NCBI RefSeq assembly: GCF_016907955.1
Contig: NZ_JAFBCX010000023.1
Coordinates: forward strand, 38,505 to 102,504
Reading direction: 5' to 3'
DNA: 64,000 nt
DNA from: Lentzea nigeriaca
Lineage (GTDB): Bacteria > Actinomycetota > Actinomycetes > Mycobacteriales > Pseudonocardiaceae
Shown here: piece after piece, positions 33,101 through 42,127 of the stretch
How positions within the stretch are numbered: position 1 is the stretch's first letter
How the letters are laid out: the number at the start of each line of letters is the position of its first letter
The notes under the pieces: generated by a model
What the model was told of the DNA's origin: nothing
The model's database searches: none
Seen by the model: the letters and a program-made list of their open reading frames with translations, nothing else
Position numbers and translations under genes: made by a program

Positions 33101-34276
33101 ATGACACGCTTTCTGCTGGCAGTGGCGTTGTTGGTGGCGGCAGCCTCGCCCGCGGGCGCCGCACCGCCCAGATGGGTGGGAACGTGGGCGGCAGCGCCGT
33201 CCTCGGCCGTCCCGGGAACCGAGAACGGCTACCCGAACTTCTCCGTGCGCAACATCGTGCACGTCAGCGCGGGCGGCAAGGAGATCCGCGTGCGCCTCTC
33301 CAACGCCTACGGCCGCACGCCGATCCAGTTCGGCCAGGTGACCGTGGCCCGCGCGGCAGGCTCGGACACGCCCTCGGCGGTGCCCGGCACGATGCGCACG
33401 CTGACGTTCGGCGGCTCCCAGTCGATCACCGCCCCGCCCGGCGCCGACGTCGTCAGCGACGGCGTGGCGCTGACCGTGCCCGCCGACTCCGACCTGCTGG
33501 TCAGCGTGTTCACCCCGGCACCGGGCGGCCCGGTGACACACCACCAGCTGACGATGCAGAACTCGTACTTCTCCCGCGACGGCAACCACACGGCGGAGGA
33601 GTCCGCCGCGGCGTTCCGTGAACGCACCACGGCCTGGCACTACGTCTCCGGCGTGGATGTCCGCTCGTCGACCGTGCGCGGCAGCGTCGTGGCCCTCGGC
33701 GACTCGATCACCGACGGTGCCAACTCGACCTGGGGCGCCAACCTCCGCTGGCCCGACCAGCTCGCCGACCGCGTCAACACCCGCCTGGGCGTCCTGAACG
33801 CGGGCATCAGCGGCAACCGGCTGCTCCTCGACGGCGGCTCGGCGGGCCCCAACGCCCTCGCCCGCCTGAACCGCGACGTGCTGACCCAGTCCGGCGTCCG
33901 CACGGTCATCGTCTTCGAGGGCATCAACGACATCCAGCAAACCCCGCACGAGACCGACCCCGCCGAGATCATCGCCGCGCTGCGGCAGATCGCCCAGCGC
34001 TCGCACGACCGCGGCCTGCGGGTGATCGGCGCGACCATCACGCCGTTCAAGGGCTGGTACAGCTACACCGAGGAGCTGGAGGCGGTGCGGCAGGCCGTGA
34101 ACGCGTTCATCCGCACCGGCACGGACTTCGACGCCGTCGTCGACTTCGACCAGGTGATCCGCGATCCCGCCGACCCGCAGCGGATCCGGCCCGACTACGA
34201 CCAGGGCGATCACCTGCACCCCGGCGACAAGGGCTTCGAGGCGATGGCGAACATCGTCCGGCTCGGCACGCTCTAA
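33101..34276 (+). CDS. Secreted SGNH-family GDSL esterase
   Basis: 391 aa with a Sec signal peptide (MTRFLLAVALLVAAASPAGA). An N-terminal beta domain of about 190 residues precedes an SGNH hydrolase with GDSITDG (Ser), GISGNR, GINDI (Asn) and DHLHP (catalytic Asp and His). It resembles actinomycete acyl esterases with an N-terminal carbohydrate-binding-like domain; probable ester-bond hydrolase on glycans or lipids. Overlaps the Roco gene end by 4 bp. Confidence 0.92.
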   Translation: MTRFLLAVALLVAAASPAGAAPPRWVGTWAAAPSSAVPGTENGYPNFSVRNIVHVSAGGKEIRVRLSNAYGRTPIQFGQVTVARAAGSDTPSAVPGTMRTLTFGGSQSITAPPGADVVSDGVALTVPADSDLLVSVFTPAPGGPVTHHQLTMQNSYFSRDGNHTAEESAAAFRERTTAWHYVSGVDVRSSTVRGSVVALGDSITDGANSTWGANLRWPDQLADRVNTRLGVLNAGISGNRLLLDGGSAGPNALARLNRDVLTQSGVRTVIVFEGINDIQQTPHETDPAEIIAALRQIAQRSHDRGLRVIGATITPFKGWYSYTEELEAVRQAVNAFIRTGTDFDAVVDFDQVIRDPADPQRIRPDYDQGDHLHPGDKGFEAMANIVRLGTL

Positions 34277-37200
34277 CCTGCCGGCAGCTCGGGAAGTCCG
34301 GGGTCGTAGAGGTTGTGGTGGTGAGGGCACACCCAGGCGATGTCACCGGACGGTGTGTGCACTCGCCGCAGATCGCCGAACGCGCTGACCGGGTCGAGGG
34401 CGAGCAGGAGGGACCGCAGGGTCCGCAGTCCCGCGCCCTCGGCCCTCGTCATGCCCTGCGGCAGGGAGGTGGTCGACTCGCCCTGGCTCTGCGGCAGCTT
34501 GTCCGCGAGCGTCTTCGTGAGCTCGATGTCCGCCTTGACCAGCTCGAGCTCGTCCTTGGTCAGCGTGGTGGCGTACACGGCGCCCGCCACCGGCACCACG
34601 AACCGGAGCATCCCGGCGATGAACCGGACGTAGGGCCCGATCGTGGTGATCCATTCCTTGGTGGGCTTGAAGTCGTACGTCGCGTTGGGCCACGGATGCT
34701 CGTGCCCGGACTCCTCGCACCACAGGGTGATCTTGTAGTGCAGGCGCGTCGACATCGCGTGCACGACGGCTTTCCGGTCGGCCGGAGCGATCGTGAACAG
34801 GCGCGGGCAGTCCGTCACCTCCGCGCTGAGCATGCGCAGCGCGATCCGGAGGTGGCGGCTGGTCTCCGCCTCGAAGACCTGGCGGAACCTCGCCGACGTG
34901 GCGATGGAGGCCTCCATGCGGCTGAGCTGTTCCTGTTGCTGGACAAGGGTTCGGTGGACGTTGCGCACCATGAACTCGAGCGAGCCGGTCGGCTGGGAGA
35001 GACCGGAGATCAGTTCCTCGACGTCGCTCCACGACGCGCACGAGGTGCAGATGATGCGGCGTTCCCTGCGCTGGCGGAACTTGACCAGTGCCCGATAGGG
35101 GAAGACGCCGACGCAACGCGTCCCGTCGCTCTCGGTTTTGCCGCACGGCACCAGGAACTCGTAGGTCAGGCCCTTCCACCGGTGGTGGATCAGGTCCTCG
35201 ACGCCGTCCTTCAGCACGTGGAAGAAGTGTTCGGGGGCGGGGCCGAACACGGTGAGCCGCAGGTCCCTGTCGTTGGACATGAGCTCGAAGAGAGCTTCCG
35301 AGTCGTGCTCTTCGTGGCGCAGCACCACTCCACGGCGCCAGTGCTTGCCGACGGAGAACCGGTGGTTGCGCACCGTCAGCCAGGCGATCAGTCCCGGCGC
35401 CTCCTCCGCCGTACGGCAGATCGCCCTGATCACCCTTCGCCGCGGTTCCACGTCGACGGCCTTGTCCTGCCAGATGTGCTTCGGCCGCTCGTACGGCACG
35501 AGCTGGGCCACCAGGCTCGCCCTGGAGTCCGGCAACCGGTAGGAGACGTCGAACTTCTCCATCAGCCGCAGGAAGTACGGGTGGAACTCCGACGGGTAGA
35601 GCGGTACGCCTCCCGGTGACCAGACCGTGCTCAGCCTGTCGTGGGGCAGTTCGCCCGCGTTCTCGCGCGTGAACTCGTCTTCCAGGACGTACCCGATCGC
35701 CTTCGTGAGCCACTCGGGGCGCAGCACCACGAGATCACGCAGGCCGTCGTCGTCCGCGTAGTTGATGATGTGGCCAAGGTCGTGCATCAGACCGGCGAGC
35801 GTGGCGGTGCTGTCCTCTGACAACCCGTGCGAAGCGCAGACACGTTCGAACTTCAGCCGGGTGATGTGCGACTCGGTGTGCGCGAGCACCTCGTCGCGAG
35901 CCTCTCGCCAGCTGTTGTTCAGCAGCTCCCCCATCTGAGGCAGCTCCGCGGCATGACGGGCGATGGCCGCGCGGAGTTCGGCGATGCCCTCACCGGTCTC
36001 GCTGTCGACGCGGAAGTAGTCGACGACGAGGTGGGGGAACTTGGACTTGAGGTGGCCGAAGTCGAACTCGGCACGCCGTTCGCTCGCGTGCGTGGCGACG
36101 ACGATCAGCCTGGCCTGGTCGGCCACCCGCAGCCTGATCCGCCGGCACCACGACTCGACCCCGTTCTCGAGCTGGCCCTCGCGCGGCTTCCACACGCACA
36201 GGTAGAGAGCCCGGCGGGAGAAGAAGAACTGGTGGGTGATCCGGTAGACCTCCTGGCCGCCGAAGTCCCACGTGTTGAGGGTCAGGCGAGCGTCGAGCTC
36301 GGGGTGGGGAAGGTCGAGCCTGCCGATCTCGATGCCGTGCGTGGTGGGCCGGTTGTGCACGAACTCGTCATCCCGCAGTGCCGCGATGAGAGAGGACTTG
36401 CCCACGCCGCCTTCACCGACCAGCAGCACCTTCGCCTCGTACTGGGGTGCGCTGTCCTCCAGGCTGCGCAGGTAGCTCAGCAATGCCGGAACGCCACGGC
36501 CGAGCAACGTCGAGTACGGCTCGACCAGCGGATTTCCGCCCAGCCGCAACAGGATTCCCTGCGGGAGGTAGCCGAGTTCGCGAGGTAATCGGGTCAGCAA
36601 GTTGTTCGAGAGGTCAAGCTCACGAAGGCCACTCAGCTTGCCGACGCCCGCAGGGACCTCGGTCAGCGCGTTGCCCGCCAACCGCAACGACTCGAGGTTG
36701 CGCAGTGCCCCGACCTCGGCAGGCAACTCCCGCAGCGCGTTGTACGAGAGATCGAGCACCCTCAGCAGGCGCAGCTGGCCGAGGTCCGCCGACAGGCGGC
36801 GGATCCGGTTCCGGTACAGGAGGAGCTCCTCCAGCTCGCGCAACTGGCACAGATCGTCAGTCAACGTCCGAAGACCGTTGTACGAGGCGTCGAGCACGCG
36901 CAACCGGTGCAGCCGCCCGAACCTCGCGGGCAACGCGGTCAGCCTGTTCCCGCTGACGTCGAGCTCCTCCAGCGCGCTCAGACCCCCGATCCGCGCGGGC
37001 AACTCTTCGAGGTCGTTGTCGGAGACGTTGAGGGACCTCAGGTTCGCGAGTTTCTGGATGTCCGCGGGCAACCTGGAGATCTTGTTGAGCGACACGTTCA
37101 ACGCCGACAGCTGGGCCAGGTTCGTCAGCGACGCCGGCAGCTCGGTGAGGTCGTTGTCGCTCGCGTCGAGGCACTCCAGCGCGAGCAGCTCACCCACCTG

Positions 37201-37401
37201 GTCGGGAAGGCGCCGCAAGGCGTTGTTGTAGATGTCGAGGTTGACGATGCCGCCGTGCAGGTGCCGCCGGGGATCGAGCTCGTCCATGCCGACGTACGCG
37301 AGATCGACCGTGGGATCTCCGCCTTCGATGGCGAGCAGCGCCTGCCGGTACTTCTCGTCACCGGTCAGCACGTTGCGCTCGGGCAGATAGTCCGGCGTCA
37401 C
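34273..37401 (-). CDS. Bacterial Roco protein (LRR-Roc GTPase-COR) with zinc-ribbon-like region
   Basis: 1042 aa from the GTG at 37401, which has AGGAGG 8 bases upstream. About 11 leucine-rich repeats (residues 60-310) are followed by a Roc GTPase: P-loop GEGGVGKSS (Lys near 334), DFGGQE (switch II) and ATHAS. The COR domain covers about 510-760. Then come C-x7-C and C-x2-C pairs resembling a zinc ribbon, a long helical region, a hydrophobic stretch (FIAGMLRFVVPVAGAVYA) and a terminal WVCPHHHNLY. Such proteins are dimeric GTP-regulated scaffolds of unknown bacterial role. Codon 272 is TTA. The hydrophobic and HHH-ending tail is unusual. Confidence 0.9.
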   Translation of the reverse strand: MTPDYLPERNVLTGDEKYRQALLAIEGGDPTVDLAYVGMDELDPRRHLHGGIVNLDIYNNALRRLPDQVGELLALECLDASDNDLTELPASLTNLAQLSALNVSLNKISRLPADIQKLANLRSLNVSDNDLEELPARIGGLSALEELDVSGNRLTALPARFGRLHRLRVLDASYNGLRTLTDDLCQLRELEELLLYRNRIRRLSADLGQLRLLRVLDLSYNALRELPAEVGALRNLESLRLAGNALTEVPAGVGKLSGLRELDLSNNLLTRLPRELGYLPQGILLRLGGNPLVEPYSTLLGRGVPALLSYLRSLEDSAPQYEAKVLLVGEGGVGKSSLIAALRDDEFVHNRPTTHGIEIGRLDLPHPELDARLTLNTWDFGGQEVYRITHQFFFSRRALYLCVWKPREGQLENGVESWCRRIRLRVADQARLIVVATHASERRAEFDFGHLKSKFPHLVVDYFRVDSETGEGIAELRAAIARHAAELPQMGELLNNSWREARDEVLAHTESHITRLKFERVCASHGLSEDSTATLAGLMHDLGHIINYADDDGLRDLVVLRPEWLTKAIGYVLEDEFTRENAGELPHDRLSTVWSPGGVPLYPSEFHPYFLRLMEKFDVSYRLPDSRASLVAQLVPYERPKHIWQDKAVDVEPRRRVIRAICRTAEEAPGLIAWLTVRNHRFSVGKHWRRGVVLRHEEHDSEALFELMSNDRDLRLTVFGPAPEHFFHVLKDGVEDLIHHRWKGLTYEFLVPCGKTESDGTRCVGVFPYRALVKFRQRRERRIICTSCASWSDVEELISGLSQPTGSLEFMVRNVHRTLVQQQEQLSRMEASIATSARFRQVFEAETSRHLRIALRMLSAEVTDCPRLFTIAPADRKAVVHAMSTRLHYKITLWCEESGHEHPWPNATYDFKPTKEWITTIGPYVRFIAGMLRFVVPVAGAVYATTLTKDELELVKADIELTKTLADKLPQSQGESTTSLPQGMTRAEGAGLRTLRSLLLALDPVSAFGDLRRVHTPSGDIAWVCPHHHNLYDPGLPELPAG

Positions 37402-37465
37402 CCCAGCCCCCTCCTGTTTGGAGGCATTCGATCGTAGTGCGGAGGGGCGACGCAGGACGAGGTCG

Positions 37466-37749
37466 GTGAGGCACGAGGACGTCATCGACATGGAAGGGTT
37501 CTACCTCCGCCCTGACCGCCACGTCCTGCTGGTCGCCTACGACGAGAACGGAGGCCACGGCAGCCGCAGTGGCTCGTCGAGCGCTACCCCGACGGTGAGA
37601 CCGCCCAGCTGCGCCGGGTGTACGTGCGGCCGGAGTACCTGCACACCTACCGGCACTCGCCGGGAGCGCTCGACCTGTGGCGCGCGCTCGGCAAACAGCT
37701 GTGGGAAGAGGAGGACGGCGTAGTCCACTTCGAGATCGCCATGCACTGA
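37466..37749 (+). pseudogene. Frameshifted small gene divergent from the Roco gene
   Basis: From a GTG at 37466 (or ATG at 37490) a protein-like frame reads EGFYLRPDRHVLLVAYDE, then loses sense near 37568. Sense resumes in the next frame (QWLVERYPDGETAQLRRVYV) and ends at TGA 37747-37749. Joining the two by one extra base near 37568-37572 gives a coherent protein of about 95 aa. This is a single-base deletion, a sequencing error or, less likely, programmed frameshifting. The family is not recognised. It is divergent from the Roco gene. Confidence 0.6.
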
Positions 37750-37752
37750 TCC

Positions 37753-38262
37753 TCAGGACTCGTCCAGGCGCCGCAACGCCTCGGCGAGCCGTTCCCTGCG
37801 GACGCGTTCCGCCCGTCCCGCGATCCACAGGCACAGCACACCGAGCGGCAGCTCGACGAACAGCGCCTGGGCCCAGGCGAGCGGGCGGTCGCGGCGCGGG
37901 CTCGACATCGTGTCGAACCAGGCGTCCACGAACAGCAAAGCGCCGGTCACCGCGGCGGGCAGCTGCACGTGGTCCCGCCGCCGCAGGGCCAGCCAGCCGG
38001 TGACGACCAGCATCACCGCGAGCGCGACGTCGAAGACCACCCAGGAGATCGTGTACTGGCGCAGCGACGTGGTGAGGAACGCGCCGCAGCGCAGCTTGGT
38101 GTCGGGGCAGCGGGCAGGCGCGTTCAGGAAGTCGTTGAACAGCACGCCGGCCCAGATCAGCGTGATCACGCCGGCGGCCAGGTAGAACGGGCCCGCCCAG
38201 CGGGGCAGCCCCGCGCGCTTCTTCTCTCCCGGCACGAACGCCAGCCTAGTGAAGCTGATCAC
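37753..38262 (-). CDS. Four-helix membrane protein
   Basis: 169 aa from a GTG at 38262; a GTG at 38235 is an alternative start. Four hydrophobic segments are visible (FYLAAGVITLIWAGVL, TISWVVFDVALAVMLV, AVTGALLFVDAWF, FVELPLGVLCLWIAG). Two short loops carry cysteines (PDTKLRCGA). No known function. It starts 14 bp after the SARP/TPR regulator stop, so the two may be one transcript. Confidence 0.7.
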   Translation of the reverse strand: MISFTRLAFVPGEKKRAGLPRWAGPFYLAAGVITLIWAGVLFNDFLNAPARCPDTKLRCGAFLTTSLRQYTISWVVFDVALAVMLVVTGWLALRRRDHVQLPAAVTGALLFVDAWFDTMSSPRRDRPLAWAQALFVELPLGVLCLWIAGRAERVRRERLAEALRRLDES

Positions 38263-38275
38263 CGCGCGCCGTAGT

Positions 38276-41200
38276 TCATGTGTTGCCCGTGCCGGGATGC
38301 GGGCCCAGTCGCTGCCGCACGGCGGCGGCCTCCGGCATGCGCAGGGCGCCGTAGATCGGCAGCGCGGCAGTCCAGAGGCGGCGTGCTTCGGCGATCGCGC
38401 CGGTGCGTTCGTGCGCGGCCGCCAGCTCGTCGAGCGAGCGCGCCTCCTGCTCGCGATCCTCCATCTCGCGCGCGTGCACCAGCGCCTGTTCGTGGCACTC
38501 GATCGCCTCCGCGTACCTGCCGGACGCGCGGGCCGCCCGGCCGCGACCGTTGAGAGCCGCGCACTCCAGCAGGCGATCACCCAGCTTCGCGGCGAACGTC
38601 TCGGCCTGCTGGTGCAGGTCGGCCGCCTCCCCGTGGCGGCCCATGCCCTCGTGGGCGAGACCGAGGTTGATGAGCACCTCGGTCTCACCCACGAGGTCGC
38701 CTATCTCGCGGAACACCGTGATCGCCTGCCGGTGGTGCTCCAGGGCTTCGGTGTGACGGCCCCACCGCGAGCAGATCCGGCCGAGGTCCGTGTGCGCGAT
38801 CGCCTCCGCCGCGCGGTCGCCCACGTCGTGCAGGATCGCCAGGGCACGCCGGTGGTGGTCGTGCGCTTCCTCCAGACGGCCGTAGCTCTGCAGGGCCGTG
38901 CCGAGATCGTTGAGGATCCGGCCCTGCCCGACCCGTTCCCCGATCTCCTCGTAGATCGCCGCCGCCCGGCGGTACTGCGCCAGCGCCTCCTCGTGCCTGC
39001 CGAGGCTGTGCTGCACCTGCCCGATGCTGGCCAGCTCGACGGCTTCCTGGGCGCGGTCGCCCGCCTGCCGGCTCAAGGTCAGTGCCAGGCCGTAGCTCGC
39101 GAGGGCGTCGTGGTTACGCCGAACCCTGCCCTCGTTGTTGCCCAGGGCGTGCAGCGTTCTGGCCTCCCCCACCAGGTCGCCGAGCCGCCGGTACAGCCGC
39201 AGGGCCCGCCGGTAGTGTTCGTCGGCCTCGCCGTAGGCACCGGCGCGGGCGTGCGAGCGCCCGAGCTCCAGCAGGGCGCGCGCCCTGCCGGGCTCGTCGC
39301 CGAGGTCCTCCGCCGCGGCGAGAGCGTGCTGGTGCACCGAGAACGCGTCGGCGTTGTAGAAGCCGACGTTCAGGTGCTGGTCGATCGCCCGCGCCATCCT
39401 GACGGCATACCCGGCGAGGTCACCGGACGCGGTGCTGGTGATCGTGACGAGCGTGAGCCGTTCGGTGTCCAGCCACGTCTTCGCGGCAGCGCTCGTCATG
39501 GATGACGGCCGGTCGTCGCCGGTGTCGCCGCGACGCCAAAGCCTCGTGTACGGGTACACGGCGTCCATCGCGTCCAGCGCGGTGGTCAGGTAGTGCTCGT
39601 AGACGTTCTTCAACGCGCTGTGCCGATCGAGCTCGGTGAGGCGCTGTTCCGCGCGCTCCCGTGCGAACGCGCGCAGGAGGTCGTGCATCGTCCAGCGGCC
39701 GGCGCCCGCACTCTCGACGAGGTGGGCACCGTGCAGGACGTCGAGCAGTTCCCGGGCCTCCACTCCGGCGAGCGCGGCGACCGCGGCGGTGTCGCTGTCC
39801 CGCCCAGGATGCAGGCCGAGCAACCAGAACAGGCGGTTCGCCGCCGGTGGCAGGTGCCGTTCCGACCACGAGAACACGGCCCGCACGGCGGTGTCGGCGT
39901 CGGCACCCGCGTCCATCAGATCCAGCCTGCGGTGCTCGTCGGCGAGGTCCTCCAGGCCGACTCGGCCGCGGCGGGCGACGAGCTCGGCGGCGACCCGCAG
40001 CGCCAGGGGCAGCCGTACACACCGCTCGGCGAGCTCCTCGAGTTCTTCCTGTGCGGCCACCTTTTCGTCGACGAGCAGCCGGAGCAGCTCGACCGCCTCG
40101 CCGAGGCCGAGCACGTCCAGCCCCACTCTGCTCGCGCCGTCGCGGGCGACCAGCCCGATGAGGTCGTCGCGGCTGGTGATCACGACAGCGCTGCCAGGCT
40201 CGGACGGCAGCAATGGGCGGACGTGGGCGGCGTCGCGGGCGTTGTCGAGCACGACGAGGAAGCGCTTTCCCGCTGTCAGGCTGCGGTACAACGCGACCTG
40301 CGCGTGCAGGACGTCGGGGATGCGGTCGGCGCCGAGGGCGGTCAGGAACCCGTGCAGCGCCTCCTCCGGCGGCAGCGCTCCGTCGGGGTCGAACCCCCGC
40401 AGGTTCACGTACAGCTGTCCGTCCGGGAACCGGGCGGCGACGCGGTGTGCCCATCTGACCGCCAACGCCGTCTTGCCCACTCCCGCCGTGCCGCACACCG
40501 CGACCACGGCGACCGTGTCCTGTGCCGCGGCGACAACGTTGTCGAGTGCGGCGAGCTGGGCCTCACGGCCGGTGAAGCCCCGCACGACAGGCGGCAGCTG
40601 CGCCGGCCGCAGGTCTGCGGTCGCGGCCAGCAGCCGGGAATCGTGCGCGAGGATGCGTTCCTGGATATCGGTCAGCAACGGCGACGGTTCGACGCCCGCG
40701 TGCTCGACGAGCTGGCGTCGCGCGCGACGGAACGCCTCCAGGGCGTCCGCCTGGCGACCCGCGCGGTACAGGGCCGTCATCAGCTGGCCCCACAGCCGTT
40801 CGTGGCCGGGGTGGGCCGCCGTGAGGTCCGTCAGCTCGGTGACGAGCTCTCCGCCGGACCCGGCGGCCAGGTCGGCGTCGACGCGGTCCTGCACGGCGTT
40901 GAGGCGCACGCCTTCCAGCCGGGTGCGCTCCGCTTCGAGCGCGGCGATCCCGTCGAACTCGTCGTAGGCCCTGCCCCGCCACAACGCGAGCGCGGCGGTC
41001 AGCCGTTCGTGCGCGACCGGGAAAGCGCCTTCCGCGAGCGCCGCACGGCCTTCTCGCGCGAGCCGCTGGAACCGCACCGCGTCGACGATCTCCGGTTCCA
41101 GCAACAGGTAGCCCGGCGGACGGGTGCGGATCAGCTCGGCCAGCGGCCCCACGCCCCTGCGCAGCCGGGAGACGTAGGTACGGACCGTCCGCTCGGCGTC

Positions 41201-41392
41201 CGGTGGTGGCGCGGGACCCCACAGCTCCGAGACGAACATCGACACGCTCACCGGGCGGCCCGCGTACGCCGCGAGCAACGCGAGCATCGCCCGCAGACGC
41301 GGTCCGCCGGGATCCAGCGGACCGTCGCCCGCATCGACTTCGAGCGGTCCCAGCACGCGAATGCCGTCGTCCGGCACCCGTCGCCCCGCCAT
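38276..41392 (-). CDS. AfsR-type SARP regulator (SARP-NB-ARC-TPR)
   Basis: 1038 aa from the ATG at 41392, with GGAGG just upstream; an ATG at 41440 is an alternative. Residues about 12-90 are an OmpR-type winged helix (GIRVLGPLEVDAGDG), about 95-250 a bacterial transcriptional activator domain. An NB-ARC ATPase follows, with the P-loop CGTAGVGKTALAV (Lys near 307), and then TPR repeats from about 620 to the end. This is the large SARP layout of AfsR, a pleiotropic regulator of secondary metabolism. It needs SARP-type direct repeats; one lies upstream of the adjacent ricin-type lectin gene. Confidence 0.94.
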   Translation of the reverse strand: MAGRRVPDDGIRVLGPLEVDAGDGPLDPGGPRLRAMLALLAAYAGRPVSVSMFVSELWGPAPPPDAERTVRTYVSRLRRGVGPLAELIRTRPPGYLLLEPEIVDAVRFQRLAREGRAALAEGAFPVAHERLTAALALWRGRAYDEFDGIAALEAERTRLEGVRLNAVQDRVDADLAAGSGGELVTELTDLTAAHPGHERLWGQLMTALYRAGRQADALEAFRRARRQLVEHAGVEPSPLLTDIQERILAHDSRLLAATADLRPAQLPPVVRGFTGREAQLAALDNVVAAAQDTVAVVAVCGTAGVGKTALAVRWAHRVAARFPDGQLYVNLRGFDPDGALPPEEALHGFLTALGADRIPDVLHAQVALYRSLTAGKRFLVVLDNARDAAHVRPLLPSEPGSAVVITSRDDLIGLVARDGASRVGLDVLGLGEAVELLRLLVDEKVAAQEELEELAERCVRLPLALRVAAELVARRGRVGLEDLADEHRRLDLMDAGADADTAVRAVFSWSERHLPPAANRLFWLLGLHPGRDSDTAAVAALAGVEARELLDVLHGAHLVESAGAGRWTMHDLLRAFARERAEQRLTELDRHSALKNVYEHYLTTALDAMDAVYPYTRLWRRGDTGDDRPSSMTSAAAKTWLDTERLTLVTITSTASGDLAGYAVRMARAIDQHLNVGFYNADAFSVHQHALAAAEDLGDEPGRARALLELGRSHARAGAYGEADEHYRRALRLYRRLGDLVGEARTLHALGNNEGRVRRNHDALASYGLALTLSRQAGDRAQEAVELASIGQVQHSLGRHEEALAQYRRAAAIYEEIGERVGQGRILNDLGTALQSYGRLEEAHDHHRRALAILHDVGDRAAEAIAHTDLGRICSRWGRHTEALEHHRQAITVFREIGDLVGETEVLINLGLAHEGMGRHGEAADLHQQAETFAAKLGDRLLECAALNGRGRAARASGRYAEAIECHEQALVHAREMEDREQEARSLDELAAAHERTGAIAEARRLWTAALPIYGALRMPEAAAVRQRLGPHPGTGNT

Positions 41393-41547
41393 CCGGCCTC
41401 CGCCCAGCCCCTGGTTCCGCCGCAATGAGAGAGCACCCATCCGGCGCGGGGATACGAGGCTGGTCCGAAGAGAGCAGACCGCCACGAGCGCCCCTCGCCG
41501 GAAGATTCCCGGTGATGAGGCGATCGTAGCGGTCCGAATGAACTCGC

Positions 41548-42066
41548 TCAGACGGGGAACACGCCGTAGGACTGCGCGGCGGTGCCGTTGCAGGTCCAGA
41601 GCTGCACCGCGAGGCCTTCGTCGGAGCGTCCGCCGGGCACGTCGACGCAGTGGGTCTTCGTCCCGGCGACCCGCGACTTGAGCGACACGAAGTCGGGCAG
41701 GTCCCTGCTCGCCTGGAACCGCTCGTTGGTGACGTTCTTGCAGGGCCACTGGACGACCGGGATCCCGTTGGCGGGACCCGACGTCACGTCCATGCACTTC
41801 AGCGTGACCGCGTTGCGGATCTGGAAGATGTGGTCGTCGTGGTCGATGAAGTCCCACCGCTGGAACGGGTTGCCGTCGCACGTCACCTGGACGATGGGCG
41901 CGCCGTCCGCCGACGAGCCGCCCTGCGGTGCCAGGCACTTGCCGCTGGCCGCGCTGCGGACGGTCACGTCGAAGTGGTCGTCCGCCAACGCCGGCGTGGC
42001 GAGGCCGATCGAGCCCACCACGGCGACGGCCATGGTCAGCGCCGACGTGGTGATCCATTTTCTCAT
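41548..42066 (-). CDS. Secreted ricin-type beta-trefoil lectin
   Basis: 172 aa with a Sec signal peptide (MRKWITTSALTMAVAVVGSIGL). Three trefoil repeats each carry a Q-x-W-like or similar motif (QRWDFID; the second is degenerate), with paired cysteines for disulfides. No catalytic domain is attached, so it is a free-standing secreted carbohydrate-binding protein. The gene is 155 bp upstream of the SARP-type regulator on the same strand. Its own upstream region carries a SARP-like repeat and a hairpin enclosing the start codon. Confidence 0.88.
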   Translation of the reverse strand: MRKWITTSALTMAVAVVGSIGLATPALADDHFDVTVRSAASGKCLAPQGGSSADGAPIVQVTCDGNPFQRWDFIDHDDHIFQIRNAVTLKCMDVTSGPANGIPVVQWPCKNVTNERFQASRDLPDFVSLKSRVAGTKTHCVDVPGGRSDEGLAVQLWTCNGTAAQSYGVFPV

Positions 42067-42099
42067 CGTGAGTACCTCCCTGGGTCGGCACTCACGATG
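42064..42099 (-). promoter_or_regulatory. Perfect 10-bp inverted repeat enclosing the lectin ribosome site and start codon
   Basis: CATCGTGAGT (42064-42073) and ACTCACGATG (42090-42099) are perfect complements with a 16-bp spacer. In the leftward mRNA the ribosome site AGGGAGGT lies in the loop and the AUG in the 3' arm. It could be a hairpin that limits translation or a DNA operator. Confidence 0.55.
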
Positions 42100-42106
42100 G
42101 CAACGC

Positions 42107-42124
42107 CCGTCGACAATCCGTCGA
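42107..42124 (-). promoter_or_regulatory. SARP-type heptamer direct repeat upstream of the lectin gene
   Basis: Read leftwards, TCGACGG-ATTG-TCGACGG: two identical heptamers (42124-42118 and 42113-42107) spaced 11 bp apart, start to start, the spacing that SARP proteins require. It is 41-58 bp upstream of the lectin ATG. Confidence 0.55.
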
Positions 42125-42127
42125 CAG

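Noticed and set aside
37418..37489. Upstream start at 37418 for the frameshifted gene
   Set aside because: The leading residues are antisense to the Roco gene leader and Arg-rich; GTG 37466 or ATG 37490 are better starts.
41393..42091. N-terminal extension of the SARP regulator frame to 42091
   Set aside because: The extension is antisense-like low-complexity Arg/Gly sequence overlapping the lectin gene in another frame; the conserved winged helix begins after 41392.
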